Assembly (NCBI RefSeq): GCF_029962835.1
Contig: NC_080577.1
Location: 31,292,501-31,356,500, forward strand
Reading direction: 5' to 3'
Source: Magnolia sinica
Taxonomy: Eukaryota; Streptophyta; Magnoliopsida; Magnoliales; Magnoliaceae
DNA: 64,000 bases
Position numbers and translations under genes: made by a program. Below the pieces are notes generated by a model. The model did not search any database. It was not told the origin of the DNA and worked only from the letters and a program-made list of their open reading frames with translations. Shown here in pieces: positions 16,763 to 29,000 of the stretch. How positions within the stretch are numbered: the first letter of the stretch is position 1; the number at the start of each line of letters is the position of its first letter.

Positions 16763-17422
16763 TAGAGCTGTACACGAGCAGAGTAAGCTCGGTTACTCGC
16801 TTGACTCAACTCGACTCGACTCGACATGAGTTTGAGCCGAGCACGATCATGAATTTGATACTCATTTTGATTATGAGAAGAGTATGAGCTGGGCAATACT
16901 CGACTCGATACTCAACTTATGTGCTCGACTTGTACTTGACTCGTACTGTGTGGTGTTGATTTATTATTATTAGTTTTTTGTATAAATTATTAATATATTT
17001 CAGAAATTGATATCATATATTGCTAATATATATTAGAAATTGTTAATATATGTTAATATAGCTAATATATGTTAATATAAAAATTGTTAATATAGAAATT
17101 ATTAATATGTTAATATATGTTAATATAGCTAATATATGTTAAAATTGTTAATATATGTTAATACAGCTAATATATGTTAAATTTGTTGCTCGAAAACCCT
17201 GCTCAAATTGGGCTCAAATTCGGACTCGAACTCGGACTCAAACTCGACTCGAAAACTCGGACTTGACTCAGCTTGATTTCTGCTCGTACTCGGACGAGTA
17301 GAGCATGAGCAGGGAATCCATGCTCGATGCCACAGCAGAGCCGAGTACGAGTAGGACTCAGGTAGTGCGAGCTAAGCATGAGCTAGGCAATACTTGGCTC
17401 CGCTCGACTCATGTACAAGTAG
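16763..17422. mobile_element. hAT-like element nested in the gypsy pol remnant
   Basis: The left end 'tagagctgtacacgagc' is typical of the plant 'GTGTACACGAGC' miniature elements; the right end near 'ctcatgtacaagtag' is degenerate. GC-rich arms made of repeated 'actcgactcg' words flank an AT-rich core. No ORF and no certain target duplication. Confidence 0.55.
16985..17185 (+). repeat. AT-rich minisatellite built on 'gttaatata(t)'
   Basis: Irregular tandem runs of 'tgttaatatatgttaatata' and 'gctaatatatgttaa' fill the core of the nested element. Unit lengths vary between about 9 and 20 bp. Confidence 0.75.
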
Positions 17423-17499
17423 TGATGCATGATATCTAAGTGCATCAACTATCTTGTTCTACTGGCCTAACTTATGCTTCAGAACAAATGTAATTCCTA

Positions 17500-18637
17500 C
17501 AAAAATACGGCCAATCTAGCATGCACACGATTCACATTAGCCTCACTGTTAATAAACTTTAAGACTTAATGGTTAATGTAGAGAACAAACTCTCTCTAAA
17601 TCAGATAATGTCGCCAATGTCGTAATGCTTGAACCACTACATACAATTCAAGCTCATATGTTGACCATTTCTTTTGGACGTCACTGAGCTTCTCATTGTA
17701 GAAGACTACCAGGTTGCCTTCTTGTGATAAGAATACTCCAATTCTGACATATGAAATGTCACACTCAACCTCGAACAGTTTGTTAAAATTGGGAAGAACC
17801 AAGATCGATGTTGTTGACAATCGATGCTTGATTTTAGCAAAGCTCTTGTCATCTTTATCGGTCCACTAAAACAGACCCTTTTTATGCAATATGTAATGGG
17901 TATGACTATAGTGCTAAAATTCTCCACGAATCAACTATAAAAAGTCGTCAACCCGTGGAAACTCCCCATTTCATGAATGTTCATTGGAATCAGTCATTCC
18001 CTGATGGCTTGCACATTTTCATCATCCACACAGATGCTTGTGAACGTCACAACAAATCTAAAGAAAAACAAGCTGTCCATTAAAAATGCACTTCTTCAAG
18101 TTGAGGTACAACTTGCTAATCGTCGGGACCTGTAACACCTTCCAGAAATGTTCCATGTGCTCTATCTTACCCTGACTATATATCTATATATCATCAAAAT
18201 ATAATACGAAAAAATGGCCAATGAAAGGGTTCAACACTTGATTCACCAGACGCATAAAAGCGTTCTATGTGTTCGACAGACCGAAGGGCATGACCGACCA
18301 CTCATATAACCATTCCTTGGTCTCAAATATCATTTTCCACTCATCACTGGGCTGGATATGAATCTAATGGTATCCACTCCTTTGATCTAGTTTAAAGAAC
18401 ACCTTGGCACCTTGTAACATATCAAGCATGTCGTCCAATCATGGTATCGAGAACCAATATTTAATAGTAATCTTGTTAATTGCCTAATTGTCTATACACA
18501 TTTGCCAGCTCTCATCTTTCTTCGAGTTAATAAAGCTGGTATGGTGCATAGGCTCATGCTCTCTCTTAAAAGACCCTTATAAATCAATTCTTTCACCTGC
18601 CCCTTACAGGCACATGAGTATTTCAAAGAACTCCGTA
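17500..18637 (-). pseudogene. Ty3/gypsy reverse transcriptase and RNase H, decayed
   Basis: On the minus strand from about 18620 leftward the translation reads as an RT: 'DESWQMCID', 'INKITIKY', a catalytic 'LYFDDI' at about 18190-18210, 'GYHQIHI' and 'MPFGLSN', broken by several stops. At 17596-17820 the RNase H reads 'LFEVECDISYVRIGVFLSQEG', 'KKWSTYELELYVVVQALRHW'. The chain is colinear with the integrase further left. It starts abruptly at about 18637, where an LTR tail of opposite orientation begins. Confidence 0.85.
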
Positions 18638-18701
18638 GATTTAGAGTAGATATCCCCTGTGGAAGATGGTGATCAACGTCATCATGTCCCTCCCTGCGTC
18701 A
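18637..18701 (+). repeat. Truncated 5' LTR tail of plus-strand gypsy element
   Basis: About 65 bp ending 'catgtccctccctgcgtca' align to the minus-strand LTR end at 14797-14860, so both fragments come from the same family. The remainder of the LTR is missing; the RT of the minus-strand fragment abuts directly. Confidence 0.75.
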
Positions 18702-18703
18702 AG

Positions 18704-18715
18704 TAGTATCAAAGC
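18704..18715 (+). promoter_or_regulatory. Primer-binding site (initiator-Met tRNA type), decayed
   Basis: TAGTATCAAAGC lies 2 bp after the LTR end and differs from the common plant TGGTATCAGAGC by two G-to-A changes. Confidence 0.7.
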
Positions 18716-18747
18716 GAGGACTCCCCTCAAGCCAATGGCTATTAATG

Positions 18748-19645
18748 ATGAAATGGACGAAAATCCTATTGACGATGATACAATGATTCATTATTTATCA
18801 GAAAGAATGAGATCTTTTCACCAAGAGAGTTAGTTGATCATGCAAGAGCTTTAGGTAACCCTCGACCGTATTGTGGATGCGTTAATTCTGTCCCGAGCCC
18901 AAGGCAATGTTCAACTACTTGTGATCATTGCAGGGCACAACCCTAATTTTCGTAGAGTGCTTCTAGAGGTAAATCGAAGGGCTATCTCAGATGAGTCAAG
19001 CTTCAGCGACGAGGACGTTGGTGGCGTCATTGTCCGATGGTCAATCCATTGAGACAATTGATTAGATCATGCAGAAAGAGACTACCGAGGTAAGGCCAAA
19101 TTTTTCATTTTTATTTTTCTAATTGCGTATAGAAGACTTCCTCGACTGGTAAGCCAAAGTAAAGCAATATTTTGATTATATGGAAATGTCGGAAGAAAAG
19201 AAAGTGAAGTTGGTTGTGTTCAAATTGAAATCCATTTCTTCTGCATAGTGGAAGCAATTATAATCCTCACGTGCCTGACAGAACAAGGTGCCTATCTGAT
19301 CATGGCTGCAGATGAGACACCTCTTCAATCACGATTCATCTCCAATGATTACGGGCAGCTATTTTTCCAGTAATACCAAAATTGTTAGTATGGGAATCAC
19401 ATATTCACATATTACTCTAAAGAATTCCAGCAGTTGGCAATGCATAATGATTTGTTAGAGACCAAATCACAGAAGGTAGCATGGTTTATAGATTATTTAC
19501 GACCAACAATTTAGGATTGAGTTTAGATGCACCCGGTCGAGAATGTGGATGAAGCGGTTTAGTTAGTAGGTAGGGCAGAAACACAACTTGCAAGAATCCT
19601 TACTTGGCCTTATCCTTGGACTTGACTCCCAATGATGTGTCCCAT
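18748..19645 (+). pseudogene. Gypsy gag, 5' part (split by the Tekay-like insertion)
   Basis: The frame opens MAINDEMDENPIDDDTM and continues through stops. From about 19130 it shows the capsid block of chromovirus-type gag: 'KQYFDYMEMSEEKKVKLVVF', 'RQLFNHD'-like text, 'LLETKSQKVAWFIDYLRP' and 'MHPVENVDEA', ending 'TWPYPW' at about 19620. Sequence is interrupted at 19645 by the LTR of the nested element and resumes at 44287. Several in-frame stops make it non-functional. Confidence 0.8.
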
Positions 19646-20425
19646 TGTAACATCTCAAAAAAATCCGTACAAAGGCCTGAGTACCACCTCAGGCAGAAAT
19701 CCCTAAGGACCGTATTCTGTAGCAATTAGATGAAAATTAATTAAGTACTGAACTAAATAATCGATGGATTTAGCTTGAACCACTATTAATACAAATGGCA
19801 AGACCTAAAACCATCAAAATCAATGACTTAACACTACTTAAAAATCTAGAAAAAATTCTAAAAGCCAGTTGCTCTCGGGAGCACATTGAAACTCCGTATC
19901 GGACCTGGACCGTACGTCGAAAGTCCGATGACCATGAAACTATAGGGTTATGACCGCCTTATTGGGCTTGACAAGCATCGAGAGAATCAAGCCAAAATAG
20001 TATCTAGAAATGCACAACTTGAGCCTTAAGCGAAGTGTGTGAGAAACGTGAATATCTCTAAAAAATAAACCCAAACTTAAGTGAATTGGACCATTCACTT
20101 ACGGGTGAAATTGAAGACTTCGGACATTCAAATTCTGACCGAACTTCACCCATGGATCAGGAAAATTTTTCTGCACCTATCGGTATACTTGTGACCTTGA
20201 TCGAGGGACAACGACCGTTAATCTGATACAGGTCCTTCACGGTCGATCAGTTTGTCAAATCACACCATAAACATAGTCCTAGCATAGATCCATTGTCAAG
20301 AAACTTGCCTTATGATGTAGGTGAGTAATGGACCTTCCAAGGGCCCTATTTGTCAAAAATAGGCACCCTTTGGCTATAACCTACGTATACCATGGCCCTG
20401 GAGCCATTGACATCACTTTTGGGCC

Positions 20426-20433
20426 TATAAAAT
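20426..20433 (+). promoter_or_regulatory. LTR core promoter (TATA box)
   Basis: TATAAAAT at the expected U3/R junction. The 3' LTR has TATATAAT at 41864-41871 in the same context. Confidence 0.6.
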
Positions 20434-21667
20434 GCCCTTAAACCACCCCTCTCTCATTCCAAACGAATTTCTCTAACCCTAGGAGAGAGAAGATAGAAAA
20501 GAGGAGAAAATAGTGAGGGGAAGAGAGAGAGATAGGGAGATTGTTGCTGGGATTCACTCCCACTACTCCACAGGCTGAATCACCTCTCTCGTTTCGCTAC
20601 ACCATCGTTTTCAACTAAGATTTGGGTAAGAAATCCTAACCCTATTCTTGTTTTAGAAATTCAGATAGAGTAATCAGTGAAATAGCTAACCTATTTCATG
20701 ATATAGGTACCCATTGTTCCGTTTTCGGGAACATAGGATTCGAACCACATCCGAATCAAGTATTCTGACAAAATGTGCGGACTATAAACGTTTAGGTTAT
20801 AATTTTTAAGGCTCTCAATATCAGCTAATGGTTTATGTCTGACTTGATTGCTGCCATATAATATTAGTTACAACGTCTTTTTTATAAACGATACATGTGT
20901 GAACTATCTGAATATAAAATGCATTATATGTGTTTGTTGAAATGTTTGCATGAATGCGAAATCCTAATTCGTGCTTGTCATGGTTACTAATCTTAGATCC
21001 ATGTGTGTTATATGCTTTATGACTGATGTTGTGTAATGAATCATTATAATTCATGTCATAACTAATTTAATCTATGTACATAGTAACGTGTAGTCTAAGT
21101 GTTTAATAAAATGTCTGAATAAGAAATAGTTGATGATTTGTATTTATTACGAGTATTGAGATGGGATTCTCAATTACCTTATCTATGTGTATAAATTCCT
21201 TCATGTAATTATAATTCAAATTACGCAATTTATGGGTGAAATGCGAACATTTGGTAACATGTTCAATGTGTTTGACAAAATGCGCAAATGAGAATTGTAT
21301 TTGAATTATTTGTTAAATGTTGTTATGATTATCACATGTGTTTGCTTATTGCACTTGAGTAAGATTGGGGCCATACCCTGGCCCAGGCAATTGGTAACAA
21401 TTCCCGTTTGAGGGTGGAATTAGTCTCGCCACATTTGATACGTTCGGTGAATCCGAGCCGTACGACGATTGTCGACAGTGGTTAGGTCATGTTGAGTGCT
21501 TATGCGCTCCATGTCGATTAATTCAGCATGCGCTCTTACCAATCAAACTTATCCAACAAAATTGATTGGCCTATTGTGTGTTTACCATGTATGGACATCA
21601 CTGCTTGAATTTAAGGTACCAATTATCAATGTAAATGCCTGTTTTAACCATGGTACCTTGATCCACT

Positions 21668-21867
21668 AAGACTCATGAACCGGGCATGGTGGTATGGGAC
21701 ACCGTGGCCGAGCTGTCGGTTTACGATGATGTAACAAGCCTCATTGTAGTGACCAGTGAGCAACCCAAACTCGTGAGCCGAATACATTAGTATGGGACAC
21801 TGTATTCGAGCTGTCGGCCTGCACTGAGGTGATGAGCCTCCTCGTAGTGACCTCGAGTATAAACTCT
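21668..21867 (+). repeat. Two tandem ~100-bp modules in the Tekay-like LTR
   Basis: Module 1 (21668-21768) and module 2 (21769-21867) share 'actc(a/g)tgagcc', 'tatgggacac', 'gagctgtcggc', 'gagcctcc' and 'tagtgacc'. The 3' LTR has them at 43108-43300, and the different LTR at 60347-63467 has them at 62350-62536. Confidence 0.85.
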
Positions 21868-22056
21868 TGAACTTACCTATCCATTGTTTTACATTAAGGG
21901 GTGATGCTCCACAACTTACCTATCGTATATGGCTAACTAGGATTGACGACCCTAGATGGATCCTTTGTTTGGGTAAATGACTTAAAGGGATGTACCTTAG
22001 CTTCTCAAACCTACTGTATGAATAAGCCTAATTAAGTACCTGGCTAACACGACCAT

Positions 22057-24123
22057 TGTTGAGGGTCAAATATTGTATATTAGACCCCATTTATTAGCTG
22101 GATTTACGAGCATGATATTGTTTAACGCTTTATTTTTAATCATGTTGTGATGCAAGGTGAATCTACGAGCGTGGACTGGAAATGACACTAAAAATATGGA
22201 TTTAACTCGCTCGCATCACCAAGGCAGTGGATGGGACTTCTTGGGACCAAGATCAAGGATCTACATGCCAGAGATCCAAGGAAATTGAGAAACTGAAACT
22301 CAAGTGGCCTGAAAGTCAGCTAGAATGCAAGATCGCAAGGTTTCCACCATCCGTTCGGCTCGAAAATTCATACATGGACTGAGGGCCATAAATTAACCGT
22401 ACACATCGAAATTCAGCCGTTGGATCCTTGTGGAAACGTCCCAACGGTCAAATCAGCCCACAAAACATCGATCTGGGGCCCACCTGATATCTGGACATGC
22501 TTCAATTCTGGTCTCAACCGTTTAAATTAGATAGCATAACAGATGGTCGGAGCAGATATTTCATATACCTCAAGGTGGGACCCACCTTACATGGTGCGTG
22601 TGCACAGCACACGTGCATTGGATGAGCTTTGACGATTCAAGAAGGATTTGAATCCTTCTCTCTCGCCGCTACGAATGCTCATAACAGAGCTTGGGGCTCT
22701 TTCTTGTGGGCCACCACCATGATTCGACGGACCAATCCAGACCGTCCATAAGACTTGCACAACCCCTCTCACTCAAGCCTAGGTGGATAAATTTTAAAAG
22801 ACACCGGAGATCAGTTTTCGATCGTTAAAACGGATGACAGAGGGTGGAACAAAGATCACGGGGGTCACACCGAAACAGACTCAAAATCAGCCATTCCAGA
22901 CCGAAATTGCGAGGGGAATGAAATGAACGGAGTGGATTGTCCGTAGAAACCAGATAATGGGCCCCACCGAGAGTCCAGCGCCGGCTATTTCGGGCTCTGT
23001 TTACGCAGTCTGCGCGCGCCCGGCCAATCCGGGCCACTCTGCGGTCATAGAAATGGTCGGTCCGTCCATCTGGACCATCTAAAATGTTCTTAACGTGGGA
23101 CCGTCCATATCCAAGGCGACTAAATGCCTCAGATCTCGTATGTGTGGCTGTGATGTTCAGTCCAAAACGCAAGTCGGTGCTGCGATTCCATTGTTGCGTA
23201 CACTGCTGCGTAAGAACCCCACCAACAGCAGTAACATCAACATCCTTCCGGCCGACTTCTCCAGGGCTGGATAGCTATAAGAAAGAGGGAGAGAACAGGA
23301 GGAAGGGGAGATCGAAAAAGGCTTTTGACGTGAAGCTTGGAGGCAACGGAACCAGGGAGGACTTGAGCTTGGACGTGGAGCAGGGAGAGAGATAGATAGA
23401 AAAAGGTTTTTTTCTTTTATCTTTGTTTAAGGGTTAGCAACATCATGACGGGCTAAACCTCTTAGCTGGGGCTAAGAGGGGAAGCTTGTAGCCTGATGGG
23501 AGCTTTTTACTTATACCTTTTTGTTTAAACTAAACTGATGTTGTTTTTAGTTTAATTAAGGAATTGTTTTTAGTTTTTATGGTCTGTTGTGACTAAAATT
23601 ACAATAGGTCTGCGATGGCTTTGAGTATTTCTCCCTCCCTTTGATGTTTATGACGTCAGGAAGCCCTGTTGTTCACCATCGTCTCATGGGCATGGTTGGA
23701 TGACGGTATCCTTCCTAACCTTCATGCATTGTTGAGTGGTTGGTAATTAGTTTAATTCTGTTGTTTGTTTTGCCTCCTGGGCATGGTTTGATGATGGAAT
23801 CCATTCTAATTCATATACCTTTCATCTCTTTAAAACTATATTAAAAGAAGTTCAGTTTAGTTTTCATAGTGATGACATAAGATCTCCCTGATCTCTACAA
23901 GTGGATCCTCTGAATCCCCAGTTTCCCTTTCTCTAAATTCTCTTAAGTTTTAGATTAATCTCTCACCATTATTCATCACTTTATATCGGATTTAGATTTC
24001 ATCTTAGGCTAGTGCTATTTCTACTTAATTTCAGGTAACGTACAAGTATCAGTCCCTTGGGATTCGACCTCGGTCTCACCGAGTTTATTACTACATCACA
24101 ACCCTATACTTGGGGAGTGTACA
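22057..24123 (+). repeat. Athila-like 5' LTR (2067 bp)
   Basis: Runs from TGTTGAGGG to GTGTACA, immediately before the primer site. The first 1544 bp match 31728-33276 closely; the last 523 bp (23601-24123, including 'gattcgacctcggtctcacc') have no partner in the 3' LTR. Confidence 0.85.
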
Positions 24124-24129
24124 AGTTTT

Positions 24130-24147
24130 TGGCGCCGTTGCCGGGGA
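24130..24147 (+). promoter_or_regulatory. Athila-type primer-binding site
   Basis: TGGCGCCGTTGCCGGGGA is the primer site typical of Athila/Tat-group elements. It lies 6 bp after the LTR end and fixes where the 5' LTR stops. Confidence 0.92.
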
Positions 24148-24942
24148 TTGATGGCTACGTTTTTTGAAATCAACTAGTGTTAGGATTAGTTTAATATTAG
24201 GATTTTTCTAACATTAGGTTTAGTTTTTCTGATTTCTAGAAACTAATCTGTTTCCTGTTTTGTAGGACCTTGACATTAACTTCTAATTTGGTAATTCTTT
24301 TCCAAATCCTCTACTCTTTCTATTTTTAGAATTAGGGTTTGAGTTTTAGAAGTTTTCTAATTCTAGTTCTCTTTTAATTATAGAATTTTCTATTTTCTAT
24401 TTTTTTTTTTTTATAGTTTTCCCTTTTTGGAAACTAACCCAACTCTTTTGTTTTGTAGGTTGGTAAATTCTTTCTTAATTTCCTCCTTGCTATTTCTAGA
24501 TTAGGATTCTTTTTTTTAGCAAGTTTCTAATTCTAAACTGTTTTAGACTCTAACTTTGTTTCTTATTTTAATTTTAGAAATTTTCTACTTGTAGACTTTT
24601 TGTTTAAAAACTAACTTTCCTATTTTGTAGGCCTTTAAGATAGAAATTTCTAATTCGGTAAGTTCTTTCTCTACTTTCTATTTTTCGGTTCTCTTGTAGT
24701 AATTTACTTTCTAGTTTAGGACCTTCTTCTTTTAGAAACTATTTTTTTTTCTATCTTTCCTTTTAAGGATTTTCTAATTCTAGACCTTCTCTTTAGAAAC
24801 TGACTTGTTTGTTTTCTTTTGCAGGTCTTTAACTTAGGGACTTCAATTTGGTAATTTCTTTCCAACTCTCTCTTTCTTTCTAGATTTTCTTTTCCTTTCT
24901 TAGGATTAGGTTTCGAATTTGATTGAGGGTTACGAGTGTTTC
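24148..24942 (+). other. Athila-like untranslated leader
   Basis: T-rich leader with a loosely repeated word ('ttttgtaggt...taattc.gtaa.ttctttc', recurring about every 170 bp at 24260, 24455, 24630 and 24820). No ORF. Confidence 0.6.
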
Positions 24943-26500
24943 ATGCCCAAGTGGGCCCGTGACAACACTCGACGTCTCTTAACCGAAGGAGGATTGGTTG
25001 AGGGGTTGACTATCCATCGCAGGACTAGACACCGCTCGAAATCCCCTAAGTTAACTGAAGTTATGGCTGAAGACCAATCTCCTCTACTTCCACCCAGGGT
25101 AGAGGATACCCAAGATGAGAATGAGGTGCATCAGGCACCCCCGCCTCGTACTTTACGAGATTATCTACAACCGGCGGGAGTGAGTACGCCCTCATGCATG
25201 ATTTTCCCTGAAAACACAGGACAAATGGACATCAAGCCAGGAGTTATCCAACTCCTTCCCAAATTCCATGGACTTGAATCAGAAAGTCCATATTTACATT
25301 TGAAAGAGTTTGATGAGATTATAGCTACATTATATTTTCCTAATGTATCTGAAGATACAATCAGGCTGAAACTCTTCCCTTTTTCCTTAAAAGAGAAGGC
25401 TAAGCCGTGATTACATGCACTGCGTCCTAGATCCACTGGCACATGGAACGACATGCAGGGGGAATTCATAAAAAAATTCTTCCCACATCATAAAACGATT
25501 ACCCTCAGAAAAGCAATCATGAACTTTGCCCAAAAGGAAGATGAAACATTCTTCCAATGTTGGGAAGGGTTCAAAGATTTGGTTAGTTCATGCCCACAAC
25601 ACGGATTTGAAACGTGGCGCATTACAAATTTTTTCTACGATGGACTGACATCTTCCATGCGCCAAATGGTCAAGATAATGTGTAATGGAGAGTTCATTAA
25701 TAAAGATGTCGACGAGGTATGAGACTACCTCGACAGTCTAGCTGAAAAAAACATAATCTTGGGACTATTACCCAAAATCAAACACCACGTCTAGACCAAC
25801 TCAATCTAAGGAGAAAGGCGGAATGTATCTCCTGAAAGAAGAAGATAATCTCAATTATAAAGTGAATAATCTCATAAGAAAATTTGAAGCCATGGAAGGA
25901 AAGAAGGATAAGGTCAATGAAATTGTTTGCGGCATCTATGATTGCAACATTCACACAACTAAAAACTGTCCAACAATACCTACCTTTCGAGGAGTGTTGA
26001 ATGAACAAGCCAATGTCGTAAACAACAATCAAAGACCTTTTACTGGACCTAACTCCAATACGTACAATCTTAGTTGGAAAAATTATCCAAACTTTAGTTG
26101 GAGGAATGGACAAACGGCTACCCCTCAAGGTTTCTTCAATCAAAATCCAAATCAAGTGAAACCTCAAGAGGAACCGGTTCAAAATTCCATACAAGAGCTG
26201 GCTCAGGCAATGTGGGGATTTACAGATTTTATGCAAAAGATAGATTCTCGTATGACGGTTATAGAAAAGGGGATGCTTCCTGCATAACCTCTCCCCAATC
26301 CTAAACCGCAATACGAGATTAGTGATTCCAGCTCTTCAAATCAGATGGGGCACACTAAATCCATCACCACTCTTAGGAGTGGAAAGATCATTAATAAAAC
26401 TCTTTCGGTTAGGCCTGAAAAGCCTCAAGAACCAGAAGAGGTCAACAATGATGGATCTAGTGATGCCCCATAAAAATTAGAACCGGAACTTCTAGAGAAG
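24943..26500 (+). pseudogene. Athila-like gag, inactivated
   Basis: The ATG at 24943 opens MPKWARDNTRRLLTEGG. The capsid core follows with 'LLPKFHGLESESPYLHL', 'FSLKEKAKP', 'TWNDMQGEFIKKFFP' and 'DETFFQCWEGFKDL', all typical of Athila gag. In-frame stops occur at 25408 and 25720 (tryptophan positions of the family). A +1 shift in the A7 run 25745-25751 moves the frame, and further stops follow at 25754, 26285 and 26471. The downstream frame (25757 on) is then continuous with protease and pol. Non-functional. Confidence 0.85.
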
Positions 26501-27679
26501 CCAGTTGCTCCGTTCCCCCAACGGTTGGTTGCACCAAAACGTCTTTCTAACTCTCAGGATATTCTAGAGGTGTTGAAACAAGTGAAAGTTAACATTCCTC
26601 TACTTGATGTCGTGAAACAGATTCCTTCATATGCCAAATTTCTGAAAGACTTATGCATGACCAAAAGACGGCAAAGTATTCAAAAGAAAATCTTCTTGAT
26701 TGAGAAAGTGAGTGCCATCCTGAAGCAAGACGTACCGCAGAAATTCAAGGATCCCGGTAGCCCAACCATATCATGTGTAATCAGGAACCATCAAATTGAT
26801 CATGCACTTCTTGACTTAGGAGCGAGCGTAAATCTGATTCCCTACTCGGTATACAAACAGTTAGATTTGGGTGAGATAAAACCCACCCTGACCACACTAC
26901 AACTTGCTGATCGCTCTGTTCATGTACCAAGAGGGATAATTGAGGATGTGTTAGTCCAGGTCGATAGATTTTACTACCCTATAGATTTTATCATCCTGGA
27001 CACCGAACCCATCAATAACATGAGCACTTAGATTCCCGTCATTCTTGGTCGCCCATTCCTTGCCACGTCAAATGCAATTATCAATTGCAGGAATGGTGTC
27101 ATGACTATGTCTTTTGGAAATTTGACATTGGAGTCAAACATCTTTTTCAATAACGGCAGCAACTCAGAGTATGATGACGATTTTCACGACATTAACATGA
27201 TTGACTCTTTCGTGGAAGATACGACACCTCTGATCTTATCCTCCGACCATCTAGAGACGTGCCTGGCCCACTCCCATGATTTTGATCATGACATGATTAG
27301 GGAGACGTGCGCCTTGTTTGATACTGCACCGGTACTTGAAGTTAACCGGTGGAGGCCATAATTTGAAGAATTGCCACAAACCGATGTAGTGCCTTTACCA
27401 TCTAACCTCAAGCCACCGAAGCTTGACCTAAAACCTTTGCCCTCTGATTTGAAATATGCCTATTTAGGTCAAGATGAGGCATACCTGGTGGTGATCTCTG
27501 CCCACCTGGAGAAAGAACAGGAGAGTATGCTCATATCTACTCTAATTGAGCATAAAGGAGCCCTGGGATAGACGATAGCGGACCTCAAGGGAATCGATCC
27601 CTTGATTTGTACTCACCGCATATATCTTTAGGATAATGCAAAAATTGCTCGGCAACCACAACGTAGACTAAATCCAAAC
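26501..27679 (+). pseudogene. Athila-like aspartic protease and linker, inactivated
   Basis: 'HALLDLGASVNLIPYSVYKQ' at about 26800-26865 is the active-site region. Athila proteases carry DLGAS rather than the DTGS of other groups, so this is normal for the family. It is followed by 'VPRGIIEDVLVQVDRFYYPI' and 'VILGRPFLATSNAIINC'. Stops at 27029, 27359, 27569 and 27629 break the linker towards RT. Confidence 0.85.
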
Positions 27680-28560
27680 ATGAAGGAAGTGGTTAAGGCC
27701 GAGGTTCTTAAACTATTGGACGTGGGTATCATATATCCTATATCTGATAGTCAATGGGTGAGTCCAACTCAAGTGGTCCCTAAGAAGTCCGGAATCACCA
27801 TTGTAGCCAATGCTAATAATGAACTCGTGCCAACTAGAGTCACTACTGGTTGGAGAATGTGCATTGACTACAGGAAGTTGAATACCGTCACGAGGAAAGA
27901 CCACTTTCCTTTACCATTCATTGATCAGATCCTGGAAAGGTTAGCTGGTCATTCCTATTACTGTTTCCTTGACGGGTATTCGGGCTACAACCAGATAGAG
28001 ATAGCCCCTGAAGACCAGGAAAAGACCACATTTACATGTCCTTACGGCACCTTTGCCTACCGAAGGATGCCATTCGGACTATGTAATGCCCCTGCCACCT
28101 TTCAACGATGTATACTTAGTATCTTTTCTGATATGGTGGGGCAATATCTAAAGGTCTTCATGGACGATTTCTCTGTTTACGGTCCATCTTTCAGCAAGTG
28201 CTTGGAAAGTCTTAAATGTGTGCTGAAAAGATGTGAAGAAAAGAACTTAGTACTTAATTGGGAGAAGTGTCATTTCATGGTTCAGAAGGGAATTGTCCTT
28301 GGGCATATCATCTCGTTCAAGGGAATCGAGGTAGATAAGGCAAAAATCGATCTTATCTCTAACCTACCTCTACCCAAGAACATCAAAGACGTGCGATCCT
28401 TCTTAGGACATGCAGGATTTTACAGGCGATTCATAAAGGACTTTAGTCTCCTCCCTCGTCCTTTATATAATCTTCTTCAAAAGGATGCTCCGTACGAATG
28501 GACTGAGCAATGCCAGGAAGCCTTCACCAAACTTAAGGGCACGTTAACCACTGCACCTAT
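27680..28560 (+). pseudogene. Athila-like reverse transcriptase domain
   Basis: First part of an uninterrupted 704-codon frame. Visible RT motifs: '[11 protein letters not shown]', '[11 protein letters not shown]' with catalytic Asp98, '[15 protein letters not shown]', and '[11 protein letters not shown]' with the metal-binding pair Asp162-Asp163 (at 28163-28168). Catalytic residues appear intact. The domain is nevertheless part of a gag-pol reading frame with many stops upstream and downstream, so no functional polyprotein is expected. Confidence 0.92.
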
Positions 28561-29000
28561 CATGCAGCCACCCGACTGGAGCTTTCCTTTTGAGCTTATG
28601 TGCAACGCTTTTGATTATGCTCTTGGAGCGGTTCTAGGCCAGAGAAAAGATAAGAGACCCTACGTCATCCATTACGCGAGTAGGTCTTTAAATCTGGCCC
28701 AAGTGAACTACTCAACTACGGAAAAAGAACTCTTAACCGTAGTGTTTGCCTTGGACAAATTTAGGTCCTACCTGATCGGATCCAAGATCATTATCTATAC
28801 AGATCATGCGACACTGAAGTATCTTCTTTCTAAAAATGATTCTAAGCCCCGCCTGATACGATGGATCCTTCTACTCCAAGAATTTGATTTGAAAATTAAA
28901 GATAAAAAAGAAGTAGAAAATGTTGTGGCTGATCACCTTTCTCGCCTTAATACCTCTGATTCCCTTGAGACGACCCATATCAACGACATGTTCCCTGATG
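28561..29000 (+). pseudogene. Athila-like RNase H domain with changed first aspartate
   Basis: Continues the same frame. '[17 protein letters not shown]' carries Asn309 where the family normally has the first catalytic Asp (codon aac at 28604-28606). The other acidic positions ('[16 protein letters not shown]', '[12 protein letters not shown]', 'ADHLSRL') are present. The change is one G-to-A step and would be expected to abolish RNase H activity. Confidence 0.85.

Larger units (their letters stand above)
19646..22056 (+). repeat. Tekay-like 5' LTR, first part
   Basis: Aligns throughout with 41087-43490 of the 3' LTR (same openings 'aaattcgtacaaaggcc', 'ccgtattctgta', 'ctctcattcca'). It contains a TATAAAAT core promoter at 20426-20433 followed by a purine-rich 'gagagagaagatag' leader, and the duplicated ~100-bp module at 21668-21867. 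Interrupted at 22056 by the Athila-like element. Confidence 0.93.

Noticed and set aside
23084-23395. Open frame in the Athila-like 5' LTR, repeated at 32598-32945 in the 3' LTR
   Set aside because: Present in both copies simply because LTRs are duplicates; frames and lengths differ between copies and composition is not protein-like.
25778-26311. 177-codon open frame on the minus strand
   Set aside because: It is the antisense shadow of the Athila-like gag on the plus strand, which has clear gag motifs.
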